Assembly: GCA_964552325.1 (NCBI GenBank)
Contig: CAZKHA010000009.1
Span: 1-43,238, forward strand
Direction of reading: 5' to 3'
DNA length: 43,238 nt
Source: CAZKCK01 sp964552325
Lineage (GTDB): Bacteria; Bacteroidota; Bacteroidia; Bacteroidales; TTA-H9
The notes under the pieces were generated by a model, which did not search any database, had not been told where the DNA came from, and saw only the letters and a list, made by a program, of their open reading frames with translations. Below are positions 7,826 through 16,298 of the stretch, in pieces (the first letter of the stretch is position 1; each line of letters begins with the position of its first letter). The translations under genes and the position numbers were made by a program.

Positions 7826-7841
7826 TGGAAGAATGTTTGTG

Positions 7842-7849
7842 CAAAGATA
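7842..7849 (-). promoter_or_regulatory. Putative -7 element of kdsB
   Basis: TATCTTTG on the minus strand matches TAnnTTTG and supports the ATG at 7825. The nearest upstream CAAA complement (7876-7879) is 26 nt away, longer than usual, so the -33 element is uncertain. Confidence 0.4.
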
Positions 7850-7940
7850 AGAATAGCCTGAGGAAGAAATAGCGGCAAAATTGTATAACCGAGGCAAATC
7901 GACATCAGGCTGAGCATTTGCAAAAACCGTCCACTTCTTT

Positions 7941-7981
7941 TTAGGTATATGCGTACCTAATTAAGGTTTTGTGTACTTTTG
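7941..7981 (+). promoter_or_regulatory. Inverted-repeat operator and -7 element of the thioredoxin-like/HMBD gene pair
   Basis: A perfect 7-bp inverted repeat, TTAGGTA-N6-TACCTAA (7941-7960), sits 13 nt before TACTTTTG (7974-7981), a match to TAnnTTTG. No -33 TTG is present at the expected distance. The repeat takes that place, a layout seen with activator- or repressor-controlled promoters. The first gene starts at 8014. The regulator is not visible nearby. Confidence 0.5.
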
Positions 7982-8013
7982 GGTCTTCCAATAACCCCAA
8001 ACACAATTTCATT

Positions 8014-8796
8014 ATGCTTAGAAAATATGTTTCCGGATTCCTGCTGCTTCTACTAACTATAAGCTTACAAGCACAATACGCCACCAATTTTATTTGTAAT
8101 GATTGCAGTGGCAACAGTCACAACCTTTTTGAAGAACTAAATTCAGGTAAAGTAGTGGTACTATGCTGGGTGATGCCGTGTGCATCGTGTATCCTGCCTT
8201 CGGTAACCACACATGCCGTTGTTAAGAGCTACCAAACCTCAAACCCTGGCAAGGTGGTAATGTATATAGTTGATGACTATGCCAATACAAATTGCACTTC
8301 GCTCATGGGCTGGGTCAACAACAATGGGATGGGTGATGCCACCCTATTTTCGAATGCAAGCATTAAAATGAGCGATTATGGAAGCACTGGAATGCCCAAA
8401 GTAGTGGTGGTAGCTGATTACGATCATGCCGTTTTTTACAATGCAAACAACTCCGTAAACGGAGATGAACTTAAATCGGCCATCGATCGTGCCATTGATG
8501 CAACTATTACAGGCATTGCCCTCCCTTCAAGCGAAAAAGAATCCATAGCACGCATCTTCCCAAACCCAGCCAACCAATTCTTTATGCTTTCGCTTACACT
8601 TGATGAAAAAATGGATGCTAAGGTTAGCCTATTGAACTCAACCGGAAATAAGTGCGGCAGCTACTTGTTCCCAAGTCTTGACAAAGGCGAGAATTTTTTG
8701 AAGCTTTCAATAGAAGATCTTCCTGAAGGCATATACTTGGTTGTGATTGAAAGCGAAAAGCTTACTACTACAACCAAACTCTGCATCCGTAAATAA
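8014..8796 (+). CDS. Secreted thioredoxin-like protein with T9SS C-terminal sorting domain
   Basis: I start this 260-residue protein at the ATG at 8014, where a clear signal peptide begins (MLRKYVSGFLLLLLTISLQA, mature from about residue 21). Upstream in-frame codons belong to the promoter region. Residues 45-62 (GKVVVLCWVMPCASCILP) resemble a thioredoxin/TlpA fold with a CxxC pair, Cys-56 and Cys-59. Two more Cys lie in FICNDCSG (28 and 31). The last 75 residues (ARIFPNPANQFFMLSL to the end KLCIRK) form a type IX secretion sorting domain, so the product is probably exported through the outer membrane. The next gene follows after 41 nt, suggesting one transcript. A role in metal or thiol chemistry at the surface is inferred from that neighbour. 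Confidence 0.88.
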   Translation: MLRKYVSGFLLLLLTISLQAQYATNFICNDCSGNSHNLFEELNSGKVVVLCWVMPCASCILPSVTTHAVVKSYQTSNPGKVVMYIVDDYANTNCTSLMGWVNNNGMGDATLFSNASIKMSDYGSTGMPKVVVVADYDHAVFYNANNSVNGDELKSAIDRAIDATITGIALPSSEKESIARIFPNPANQFFMLSLTLDEKMDAKVSLLNSTGNKCGSYLFPSLDKGENFLKLSIEDLPEGIYLVVIESEKLTTTTKLCIRK

Positions 8797-8837
8797 TCCG
8801 CGTCAGCATTTCACTAATATCTCGAAATCCCTACCCA

Positions 8838-9938
8838 ATGAAACATATAATTGGTATGTTGATTCTTCTATTTGTAGGAGAACAATTATGGGCACAGTGT
8901 TGTGCCGGCGGATCTGGAAGCCCTATTGCAGGGGGTACATCGCAAGGTGTTTTATCAAAGTACCAAGTTGAGCTCAGCACAAATTTTCAGTTTATCGGCA
9001 GCAGCAAGTTTTACACCCACGACCACTTGGATTCAACTAAATACTTTGATGAATTTAGCAGTAGTTATCAGTATTTTAGGTTGGGATATGGAGTGAGCGA
9101 AAAGCTAACTTTTTCGATTGAATCGGGCTATTATTTTGACAAGAAAGAACTTGGGCTGAATAATGATGCAAACAAAACCTATGATTCTAAAGGCATCGGC
9201 GATTTAATCATCTTTCCACGGTACAATGTTTTATCAGTGCACACGCCCAAATCGACCTCAGAGCTAACCTTGGGCCTCGGCATAAAGATTCCTCTGGGTA
9301 GCTATAACGATTCAACGGGTTTTGTAGAGCCTTTCTCCGGGAAAACGCTCTATATTACCAATCCACAGGCCGTTCAGCCAACAACGGGTGCGCATGATGT
9401 TATTTTCTATGGTTTTTTTGTGAAGGCCTACCCCTCAAAAAATCTCAAGTTTTTTGCCAATACCTTATATATCAAGAAAGGCTGGAACCCTTTAGGTGAA
9501 AAGGCGGGTGATTTTGCAAGCATTGGTTTGTTTGCGAGCAAAAGCATTTTCGACCATGTTGGGCTTGCCATTCAGTTGCGCGGCGAATGGGTTGATGCCA
9601 TGCAGCTTAACAAGAACATCCTGCTATATGCATACCCAAATTACGATCCCTTGGCCACTGGATATAAAAAGGTTTTTTTCACTCCTCAAGTTAGTTTTAA
9701 CAAAGGCCCAATTACAGCCTATGGCCTTGTTGACATCCCTGTTTACCAATATGTTAACCAAACCCAAGTAGTAACCCAAAGTCAGTTTACCGTTGGCCTG
9801 TCGTATAGGTTTTACACCAAGGCAACTCGATTCCTGAGCTCGCAAACCGCTGATTATTTTTGTCCCATGTGCCCCGAAGTAAGCTCCAAGGAGCCAGGTC
9901 TTTGCCCAAAATGCGGTATGGACCTTGAACATCGTTAA
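8838..9938 (+). CDS. Outer-membrane beta-barrel-like protein with C-terminal heavy-metal-binding motif
   Basis: The 366-residue protein has a signal peptide (about 1-20) and a mature N-terminus starting CCAGGSGSPIAGG with two adjacent Cys. A long beta-rich region follows, with alternating hydrophobic and aromatic strands (FRLGYGVSEKLTFSIESGYY, LTLGLGIKIPLGSY), as in MetA-like or transporter-type outer-membrane barrels. The last 27 residues hold four Cys in the heavy-metal-binding-domain pattern CPMxPEV...PGLCPKCGMDL: Cys-342, 345, 356 and 359. In the usual pattern the residue after CPM is His; here it is Cys-345. I infer binding of copper or another soft metal, with the barrel in the outer membrane. 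It is probably co-transcribed with the thioredoxin-like gene. Confidence 0.8.
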   Translation: MKHIIGMLILLFVGEQLWAQCCAGGSGSPIAGGTSQGVLSKYQVELSTNFQFIGSSKFYTHDHLDSTKYFDEFSSSYQYFRLGYGVSEKLTFSIESGYYFDKKELGLNNDANKTYDSKGIGDLIIFPRYNVLSVHTPKSTSELTLGLGIKIPLGSYNDSTGFVEPFSGKTLYITNPQAVQPTTGAHDVIFYGFFVKAYPSKNLKFFANTLYIKKGWNPLGEKAGDFASIGLFASKSIFDHVGLAIQLRGEWVDAMQLNKNILLYAYPNYDPLATGYKKVFFTPQVSFNKGPITAYGLVDIPVYQYVNQTQVVTQSQFTVGLSYRFYTKATRFLSSQTADYFCPMCPEVSSKEPGLCPKCGMDLEHR

Positions 9939-10306
9939 ACCTTGAACCTAGACAGCATTGTTGCTAAAAGGAAATGCGAGGTACTGGGCCAGCCGAAGGT
10001 TGAAGATGCTGAAGCAATGCGTCATTTTGTAGCCTTTGGCAAGCTAGTGTGCTTACATGCTTGTGTTTATAGAGTGTTTTGCAACTGATGTACAGAGCTT
10101 GTTTGATTCATAAGGTAAACAAGCAAGCCTTGCGCAAACTTCCACACCCAATGCGCAATCTTTCGCCGCAAAATCTTATGATACTGCTGCAAGAGGACTG
10201 AATACTTTCGATAATGCTTGTATCGCCGCACTAGGTAAGCTCTATTCTTCGACGTTAAATGTGGGATTCATTGGTTTGAAAAACTGTTGGTTCGCTGAAT
10301 ATTGGC
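9939..10306. other. Intergenic region between convergent genes
   Basis: 368 bases lie between the stops of the metal-binding barrel protein and the Fe-S/anchor protein. No long frame, RNA gene or strong hairpin-plus-U-tract terminator was found. Base composition is less AT-rich than other spacers here. Confidence 0.5.
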
Positions 10307-11617
10307 TTATTGAAGCGTGTTTTGAGCGTGTGGTATTTTTAATTCCTTGTAAAACAGAATCCTGTCAACTAACTCCCCGATCAGAATTGTTAACCATGTG
10401 CGGTAATCATATTGCGCATAAAGCACCATAAGTACAGCTAAGCCCAAGCTCCAAATCCTAATCCAAGGTAAGGTGTTGAGGCTGATGCCAAATTTTTGCT
10501 GATTAAGGTACCTCCAAGCCACCAACAAGAGTTTAATGCCAAGGATGCCATTTATCCAGACTGGTTGTTGAAAGCTGATTGCCAATACTAAAGCCGCAGT
10601 CAAAGTAGTTTCGGCACTGTGAAGGCCACCAGCAATTTGCAAGGGCTTGCTGCGGTACACTAAATCAATGGATGCTACGCTTGCTAGTAAAAGTGGTATC
10701 AGGCAATAAGGCAGCCATTTTTGGTTGGCAAAGAACAACAAACCAAGGGTTCCTGCACCAACGGCCAACGTACAGATAAGTATTTCGCGGCTCAAGGCAC
10801 TGTTGCGCAGGTTTAAAATAGCACGGGCGGCTCGCATTTTTTTTCCTAAGTGAAAACCCGACAAAGCCAAAGCCAACCATCCCAAGGCCAAGGTCATGAA
10901 TGGGGTTTCGAGTGGCGGCTCAAGAGCTAAAAAGGCAAGCCTTCCGGCAAACCAACTTATGAGCAAGGTAAAAACCAGTAGGGGCCATTCGCGCCACAAA
11001 TCCAAGCTAGGTTCGTTAGTTTGAATTTTTGATTTTGAAGGAATGGTGTTTTCAGCATCCATCGATACTATTTTCAAGGGTGGTTTGCTGGCTCCTGTAA
11101 TTGTTAAAGAAGGTTTTGTGTTGTGGGTGTTGAATTGAATCCCTTGTTCTGTTAATGGTTCTTCTTGATAGGCAAGCGCAGCGGTTGGGCAATGTGCCAC
11201 GCAAGAGGGGGCTTGGCCTTGTTGCAGCAAATCTTCACAGAAGTCGCATTTTTCTACAATCGAGGTCTTGGGGTTAAATTTGGGTGCATCGTACGGGCAA
11301 ACCCAGGTGCAAAACTTACAGCCAATGCAATGCTGCGGCTGGTGCAAAACCAAACCCAAGTTGCTGTTGCGCGAATAGGCCAATGCGGGACAATTATTTA
11401 AACAGGGTGCTTCTTGGCAATGGTTGCAGGCCATCGATAAATGAAATACTGGCAAACTGGGTACTCGAGCCTGATTTGTGCTGCTGATGTTGCGCCAATA
11501 TTGAACGTTGTCGGCATCGTTTTTTAGGGCACAACCAAGCATACAGGCCTGGCAACCAACGCAACGGTTGCGGTTAAAAACAAATTGTGGCTTTCGGGGT
11601 AATAGGTTAGTGCTCAT
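10307..11617 (-). CDS. Fused DmsB-like 4Fe-4S subunit and DmsC-like membrane anchor
   Basis: The 436-residue protein joins two subunits that are usually separate. Residues 1-150 are a DmsB/NrfC-type ferredoxin module with sixteen Cys in four groups: 19/22/25/29, 64/67/72/76, 97/100/103/107 and 124/127/139/143. These predict four [4Fe-4S] clusters. After a linker (about 150-205), residues 207-420 contain about seven or eight hydrophobic helices resembling the DmsC anchor, which takes electrons from or gives them to menaquinone. The gene starts 3 nt after the stop of the molybdopterin subunit, so the two form a complex. No Tat signal is seen, so the ferredoxin part may face the cytoplasm unless the partner brings its own signal. 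The substrate cannot be read from this subunit. Confidence 0.9.
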   Translation of the reverse strand: MSTNLLPRKPQFVFNRNRCVGCQACMLGCALKNDADNVQYWRNISSTNQARVPSLPVFHLSMACNHCQEAPCLNNCPALAYSRNSNLGLVLHQPQHCIGCKFCTWVCPYDAPKFNPKTSIVEKCDFCEDLLQQGQAPSCVAHCPTAALAYQEEPLTEQGIQFNTHNTKPSLTITGASKPPLKIVSMDAENTIPSKSKIQTNEPSLDLWREWPLLVFTLLISWFAGRLAFLALEPPLETPFMTLALGWLALALSGFHLGKKMRAARAILNLRNSALSREILICTLAVGAGTLGLLFFANQKWLPYCLIPLLLASVASIDLVYRSKPLQIAGGLHSAETTLTAALVLAISFQQPVWINGILGIKLLLVAWRYLNQQKFGISLNTLPWIRIWSLGLAVLMVLYAQYDYRTWLTILIGELVDRILFYKELKIPHAQNTLQ

Positions 11618-11620
11618 TTA

Positions 11621-13672
11621 TTATTGATTAAAGTCGGCCTTACGAACCTCAACCATATTGTTGTGAAAAGCGGTTCCATGACCCATATCTGTTTCACGGC
11701 CTTTTGATAAAAAGTTAGGGTTACCGCCCGATGCATTCCACCATCCATTGCTTATCGAGATGCAGCCCCTTTTTATGCCTTGTGTTACATTCGCTTTCAC
11801 TTTGATGATGCCTCGTTCGTTAAAAACTTCTATTAAAGAGTTATGCGAAATTCCCCGTTCAGCAGCATCCGATGGGTGAATCTGGGCAAAGGGCTCCGGA
11901 TCGAGTGTTTCAATCCAACCTAAATTGCCAAACTGTGAGTGGATTCGGTTTTTGGTACAAGGGCTTAGGAGGAATAGGGGATAGTCTTCATTTTCTTCGT
12001 CGTTAAGCTCTTCAAGTTCGTCAAAACTAGGCAATTCATTTACCTTCCATTGTTTTTTTGCATCCGCTGACCATAGTTCTATTTTGCCGCTGGGGGTTTT
12101 AAAAACCAGGTCTTCAAAAGCAACTTCTTGATGGTTTTTTGGCAAGCAAGGCCCTGATTGCAAGGCTTCCCAATCTATTCCTCCTGCTTTTCCGAGTTTT
12201 GATCGTAAAAAAGCTTCTGTGTTTTCTTCGCCTGGGGCGGGAATGGTTTTGATGATTTGCTCGTGCGAAAAGCCCAATTTTTTGGCCAATAAATACCAGA
12301 TTTCGGATTCAGGTTTAGTTTGCCCTGATGAATCAAGCACTTTTTGACGAAGTTGGATATAAGGATGCCAATACGAAGTTACCAAGTCGGTTTGTTCAAA
12401 CATGTTTTTGGCAGGCAACACAATGTCAGCAGCTTGGGCTGTATCGGTCATAAACTCTTCAACCACCACTTTAAACTCGAGCTTCTCAAATGCTTCCTTT
12501 ACTTTATTGGTATCTGGGTTTTGTGTAAGTGGGTTTCCTCGTTCCACCCAAGCCATTCGTAGCGTTGGTGAATGGAGTTTTAGCATATCTTCGCCTAGCC
12601 TTGCTATGGAAACTGCCCTACGGAATGGGCTGGCATCGGCAGTGGGGTAGTAGTTTAGGGGCTCTTTAACGGCATCAAAAACATAGCTTTGCAAATTTGC
12701 ATAGCGCCATCCCGCTCCAGGTTTGCCAATATTGCCCGTTAGGGCGCACAAAGCCATCAATGCCCGTAAAGTTTGTCCACCATTTGAATACCTTTGCATG
12801 CCATAGCCGGCCAACAGGCTCATGGGTTTGATACGGCCAATTTGCTGGGCCAGTTCTATTATTTCACCTGCCGGAATATGTGTAATGGCTTGGGCGCGTT
12901 CGGGTGTCCATGGCTTTACATATTCTTTAAAAGAATCAAAGCCCAGTACATGGTTCTGAATAAACGGTAAGTCGATTAATTGTTGTTTGATCAATACATG
13001 AGCGATTGCCAAAGCCAGGGCTGCATCGCTTCCGGGGCGTATTAGGTAAAGGGTATCCGCTTTCTCGGCAGTTTCAGTCCTGCGTGGGTCAATTACAACC
13101 ACCTTGGCACCTTTTTCAATTGCATTTTGAATAAACACCATTTCCTGTATGTTGGTCTCGGCAGGGTTTTTTCCCCAGATTACAATCAGTTTGGCATTTT
13201 CGAGGTCCCAAGGGGCATTGTGTTTGTTCTCGCCCAGCATAAGACGTGTGGCTTCTAAACCTGCCGGCCAGCAGAGGTTGCCATACAATGTTGTGGCTCC
13301 ACCAGCTAGTTTCCAAAAGGCAGTAGATAGGCTGTTTAACTGTCCTGCCATGCCGCTTGCCGCGTAAAAGAACATACTGTGGGCGCCACTTTCGGCCTTA
13401 AATTTGGTTATTTTGCTTGCAATTGTTTCAAGCGCCAGGTCCCAGCTAATGGGCTCAAAGCGTTTGGTGGCGCGGTTAAGCTGCAGCGGTTCTACAAGGC
13501 GGTTTGGTGATACTGCCCGTTGAATATAACTTAATCCTTTTAAACATACGCCCGAGCGTGTGGCCCGGTTATCGGGGTGTGCTGTTATGTCTGTTATCTT
13601 GCCATTTTCAACCTTTACCTGCATGCCACAAGAGCTATAGCAATTGCGCGGGCACACCGTGTTGTATATCAT
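11621..13672 (-). CDS. Molybdopterin (bis-MGD) oxidoreductase, DMSO reductase family
   Basis: The 683-residue catalytic subunit starts with a [4Fe-4S] motif, Cys-7, 11, 15 and 43 (VCPRNCYSSC and GVCLKG). Molybdopterin-binding segments follow, such as IVIWGKNPAETN, VVVIDPRRTETAEKAD and IRPGSDAALALAIAHV. The C-terminal dinucleotide-binding domain contains SNGWWNASGGNPNFLS. Cys-134 in GNLCWPAGLEA is in the region of the molybdenum ligand, which suggests a Cys rather than Ser ligand. I infer this and have not aligned it. No twin-arginine signal precedes the cluster, so it may be cytoplasmic. Its ATG overlaps the TGA of the upstream gene (ATGA) and the Fe-S/anchor gene follows after 3 nt. Polysulfide, thiosulfate, DMSO or another substrate are all possible. 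Confidence 0.93.
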   Translation of the reverse strand: MIYNTVCPRNCYSSCGMQVKVENGKITDITAHPDNRATRSGVCLKGLSYIQRAVSPNRLVEPLQLNRATKRFEPISWDLALETIASKITKFKAESGAHSMFFYAASGMAGQLNSLSTAFWKLAGGATTLYGNLCWPAGLEATRLMLGENKHNAPWDLENAKLIVIWGKNPAETNIQEMVFIQNAIEKGAKVVVIDPRRTETAEKADTLYLIRPGSDAALALAIAHVLIKQQLIDLPFIQNHVLGFDSFKEYVKPWTPERAQAITHIPAGEIIELAQQIGRIKPMSLLAGYGMQRYSNGGQTLRALMALCALTGNIGKPGAGWRYANLQSYVFDAVKEPLNYYPTADASPFRRAVSIARLGEDMLKLHSPTLRMAWVERGNPLTQNPDTNKVKEAFEKLEFKVVVEEFMTDTAQAADIVLPAKNMFEQTDLVTSYWHPYIQLRQKVLDSSGQTKPESEIWYLLAKKLGFSHEQIIKTIPAPGEENTEAFLRSKLGKAGGIDWEALQSGPCLPKNHQEVAFEDLVFKTPSGKIELWSADAKKQWKVNELPSFDELEELNDEENEDYPLFLLSPCTKNRIHSQFGNLGWIETLDPEPFAQIHPSDAAERGISHNSLIEVFNERGIIKVKANVTQGIKRGCISISNGWWNASGGNPNFLSKGRETDMGHGTAFHNNMVEVRKADFNQ

Positions 13673-14457
13673 ATGCCCGAGGTGTTGAGGTTGCCAAGGC
13701 TAATGGTGATGGTCTTTTTTTGTTTGGGGTCGTCGTCGTTGCTAAGGTTAAGTGTAACCTGCAGATGCACGTTGTAAATGCTAATATCGGTTTCTTTTGA
13801 TGATATTTTCCCGATTTTTAGGATATCGGCATTTATAATGCCATAACGGCGTGAGATATCGTGTTCAAAGATTTCGTCGGGGTGCTGTTTTAAAATTTCA
13901 CGGTTGTAGCCCCTAAAGTCGTATATATTGGCAATATCTTGTATTGAAATTACTTGCAGGTTTTCGATGCCTTCCATATTGATGGTAAACCATGAGTGTA
14001 CGTTTTCATCGAACAGGCAGCGGTTTAAATCGTCTTTAACCAGAATGCGTGCACAGTTAATGATGCCACGGCCATAATAGTTTTGCCCGAACATATATAC
14101 TTTTTCGAGGGTAATGGCATAGCGCATCGAGATTCCGCCAATAATTTTCCGCAGTCTNNNNNNNNNNNNNNNNNNNNNNNNNNNNNNNNNNNNNNNNNNN
14201 NNNNNNNNNNNNNNNNNNNNNNNNNNNNNNNNNNNNNNNNNNNNNNNNNNNNNNNNNCTATATTTATAGATGTCGATGCCCAAAACGGCTTTTCGGGCGA
14301 TATCGCCATACCCAACATATTTGCGGAGTTTGTCGAATAAGTCCTGGCTCTCAGGAATAAGGTTGGTTTTTTCAAAGACCACACGGGTGTCGTTCTCCTC
14401 AAGGATTTTTCGGATAGCCTCAAATTCAAGGCTTTTTGTATTTTTCTTTTTGGCCAT
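13669..14457 (-). CDS. Protein of uncertain function (possible nucleotidyl-cyclase-like domain), interrupted by an assembly gap
   Basis: The reading frame starts at an ATG at 14457 and ends at 13669, but 100 N (14158-14257) replace part of it, so its true length and frame continuity are unknown. The N-terminal part ends in AVLGIDIYKY just before the gap. After the gap come ISMRYAITLEKVYMFGQNYY, then GRGIINCARILVKDD. The order of an Asp-containing GIDIYKY strand and a later G..IN.AR segment loosely recalls class III nucleotidyl cyclases, but the spacing is not canonical and the decisive middle is missing. The C-terminus (SIYNVHLQVTLNLSNDDD) is beta-rich. The last four bases overlap the start of the molybdopterin oxidoreductase. 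I infer a regulatory or accessory partner of that enzyme, with low confidence. Confidence 0.7.
   Translation of the reverse strand: MAKKKNTKSLEFEAIRKILEENDTRVVFEKTNLIPESQDLFDKLRKYVGYGDIARKAVLGIDIYKYXXXXXXXXXXXXXXXXXXXXXXXXXXXXXXXXXXRLRKIIGGISMRYAITLEKVYMFGQNYYGRGIINCARILVKDDLNRCLFDENVHSWFTINMEGIENLQVISIQDIANIYDFRGYNREILKQHPDEIFEHDISRRYGIINADILKIGKISSKETDISIYNVHLQVTLNLSNDDDPKQKKTITISLGNLNTSGI
14158..14257. other. Assembly gap (100 N)
   Basis: Exactly 100 unknown bases, a conventional filler for a gap of unknown size. The two flanks need not be truly 100 bases apart. Confidence 0.98.
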
Positions 14458-14833
14458 GTCCTATGCAAATAGGGTGTAAACCTACAAAAAAAAAGCGAGT
14501 AGGCAAAAACCTACCGAAAGCTGCATTGTTTTTGCCTTAGTAACATCTGTGCTTGAAATAAGCACTACAAAACGACAACCCGAGCGGGATGCCAAACGGA
14601 AGTACCCTGATTCAATTGGTTTTAACTCGTCATTGGCAGCTAGCCTTGGCAAAAGTTGATTTGGATATTTCCCTTATAAAAACGTTCAATGTTACCTTGA
14701 CCTTGCCAAAGTGTACGCCGTTTGTTAAGTTTTGTGCTCAATACCCCTCTGAAATGGTTTTTTGTTTAATGTTTAGCTTTGTTTGTTGAACAAAATGCTG
14801 CTGTAACTGTTCCTACATGAAAGAAATAAGAAT
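14458..14833. other. Divergent intergenic region
   Basis: 376 bases separate the minus-strand molybdoenzyme operon from the plus-strand SOUL gene. A TAGCTTTG (14774-14781, plus) fits the -7 consensus 52 nt before the SOUL start but lacks a properly spaced TTG. A 66-codon frame at 14589-14789 shows no recognisable protein and is not called. Confidence 0.45.
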
Positions 14834-15445
14834 ATGAAAACCTTTTTAATAATAGCAGCCATTGTTGTACTGATAGTGGTCCTATTTCAATCATACACGG
14901 TTATGGCAACCAATAAAACCGAAGAACAAAACTATACCGTTATCTTCAAAGATAAGGATTTCGAAATCAGGTTTTACCCTTCAACAACTGTGGCAACAAT
15001 ATACTCGAGTGCCAAAACGTACAAAGACCTGTCCGGCCCCGGGTTTCGTAAATTGGCTGGCTATATTTTTGGAGGCAACGAAACCAATACCGGTATTTCC
15101 ATGACTTCGCCTGTTCACATGGACATTAATGATTCTGTTTCAAGTATGAGTTTTGTAATGCCAACCGCCTACAACCAATCAAACTTGCCAAAACCCAACG
15201 ATCCGGGCGTGCACCTGCACAATACTGTTGATGAATATGTTGCGGTTGTAAAGTTTGGTGGTTATGCCTCGGATAAAGATCTGCAGTTCTATTCTGATAA
15301 ACTTGATAAAATGCTTAAAGATAAAGGCATAACTTCCTATGGGAATTTCAGGTTCCTGGGATACAATCCGCCTTTCCAACTCATTAACCGGCGCAATGAA
15401 ATTGTTGTTTCGGTGAAATGGAATGAGCAAAAAACCCAAAATTAA
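14834..15445 (+). CDS. SOUL family haem-binding protein
   Basis: The 203-residue protein has an N-terminal hydrophobic helix (about 4-22) that may anchor it or act as a signal. A SOUL/HBP fold follows: FEIRFYPSTTVATIYSS at about 43-59, GFRKLAGYIFGGNE, then ISMTSPVHMD and MSFVMPTAYN, the two most typical SOUL segments, and near the end GYNPPFQLINRRNEIVV. SOUL proteins bind haem or related tetrapyrroles. In bacteria their role is poorly defined. The gene lies first in a plus-strand group of oxidoreductases. Confidence 0.92.
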   Translation: MKTFLIIAAIVVLIVVLFQSYTVMATNKTEEQNYTVIFKDKDFEIRFYPSTTVATIYSSAKTYKDLSGPGFRKLAGYIFGGNETNTGISMTSPVHMDINDSVSSMSFVMPTAYNQSNLPKPNDPGVHLHNTVDEYVAVVKFGGYASDKDLQFYSDKLDKMLKDKGITSYGNFRFLGYNPPFQLINRRNEIVVSVKWNEQKTQN

Positions 15446-15504
15446 TAGTACGAGCAGTAAGCTGTTCTATTTTTGTTCTTAAACATCTTATTACACTATT
15501 TAAC

Positions 15505-16203
15505 ATGCCAGCATATTTAATCATTGGAGCATCATCAGGAATCGGCGCAAAGCTTGCACAACTATTAGTGGATGGCGGGCATACGGTTTATGCCACGTAT
15601 TATAAGCATGAACCGGAAATAGGCACTGCTGTTGCCAAGTACCAATATTTCAATGTGCTTGACGAAACCTTTCCATCCGATTTTTTGCCCGATACATTGG
15701 ATGGTGTGGTTTATTGCCCCGGAAGTATAAATCTCCGGCCATTTGAGCGGATAAAACCATCCGATTTTGTAGCTGATTTTAAACTTCAGGTAGCTGGCGC
15801 TATTACAGTAATTCAGGCAGTAATGCCCAAGTTGAAAAAAGCTGAACAAGGCTCCATTGTATTGTTTTCAACGGTTGCGGTGCAGACTGGGTTTCCGTTT
15901 CATGCCCAAGTTTCTGCTTCAAAAGGCGCCATAGAAGGCTTAACCCGAGCACTGGCTGCAGAGTTTGCACCAAAAATCCGTGTAAATTGCATCGCTCCAT
16001 CCTTAACTGATACACCTCTCGCTTCTGCTTTGTTAAATTCTGATCAAAAGCGCGAAGCTAATGCACTGCGTCATCCATTAAAAAAGCTTGGTACACCAGC
16101 CAATATTGCCGAAATGGCTTCGTTTTTGCTCTCAGAAAAAAGCAGTTGGATCACCGGGCAGATATTACATGTTGACGGAGGTCTGTCGGCAATTAAAGCT
16201 TAA
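15505..16203 (+). CDS. SDR family protein lacking the catalytic Tyr
   Basis: The 232-residue protein has the Rossmann nucleotide-binding motif GASSGIGAKLAQL at 8-20 and the SDR layout to the C-terminal ITGQILHVDGGLS. Ser-122 (VLFSTVA) and Lys-140 of the active site are present, but the Tyr of YxxxK is Val-136 (QVSASKGAIEGL). Classical oxidoreductase activity is therefore doubtful, though the cofactor site looks intact. SDR proteins without this Tyr, with the following segment APSLTDTPLA as here, are in my recollection often found near photolyase genes. No photolyase is in this window. The gene begins 59 nt after the SOUL gene. Confidence 0.9.
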   Translation: MPAYLIIGASSGIGAKLAQLLVDGGHTVYATYYKHEPEIGTAVAKYQYFNVLDETFPSDFLPDTLDGVVYCPGSINLRPFERIKPSDFVADFKLQVAGAITVIQAVMPKLKKAEQGSIVLFSTVAVQTGFPFHAQVSASKGAIEGLTRALAAEFAPKIRVNCIAPSLTDTPLASALLNSDQKREANALRHPLKKLGTPANIAEMASFLLSEKSSWITGQILHVDGGLSAIKA

Positions 16204-16298
16204 CGTTCCAACTCGCATTCTTTAGAAAAGAAATTCAAAAGTTAACAAAACCCATCAATATGTATTGCAGCCGATCTATCATGATCAAATAATAACAG

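Noticed and set aside
7826..7897. Upstream extension of kdsB
   Set aside because: KdsB begins at MNIIGIIPARY; the extension overlaps a -7 element and has no family similarity.
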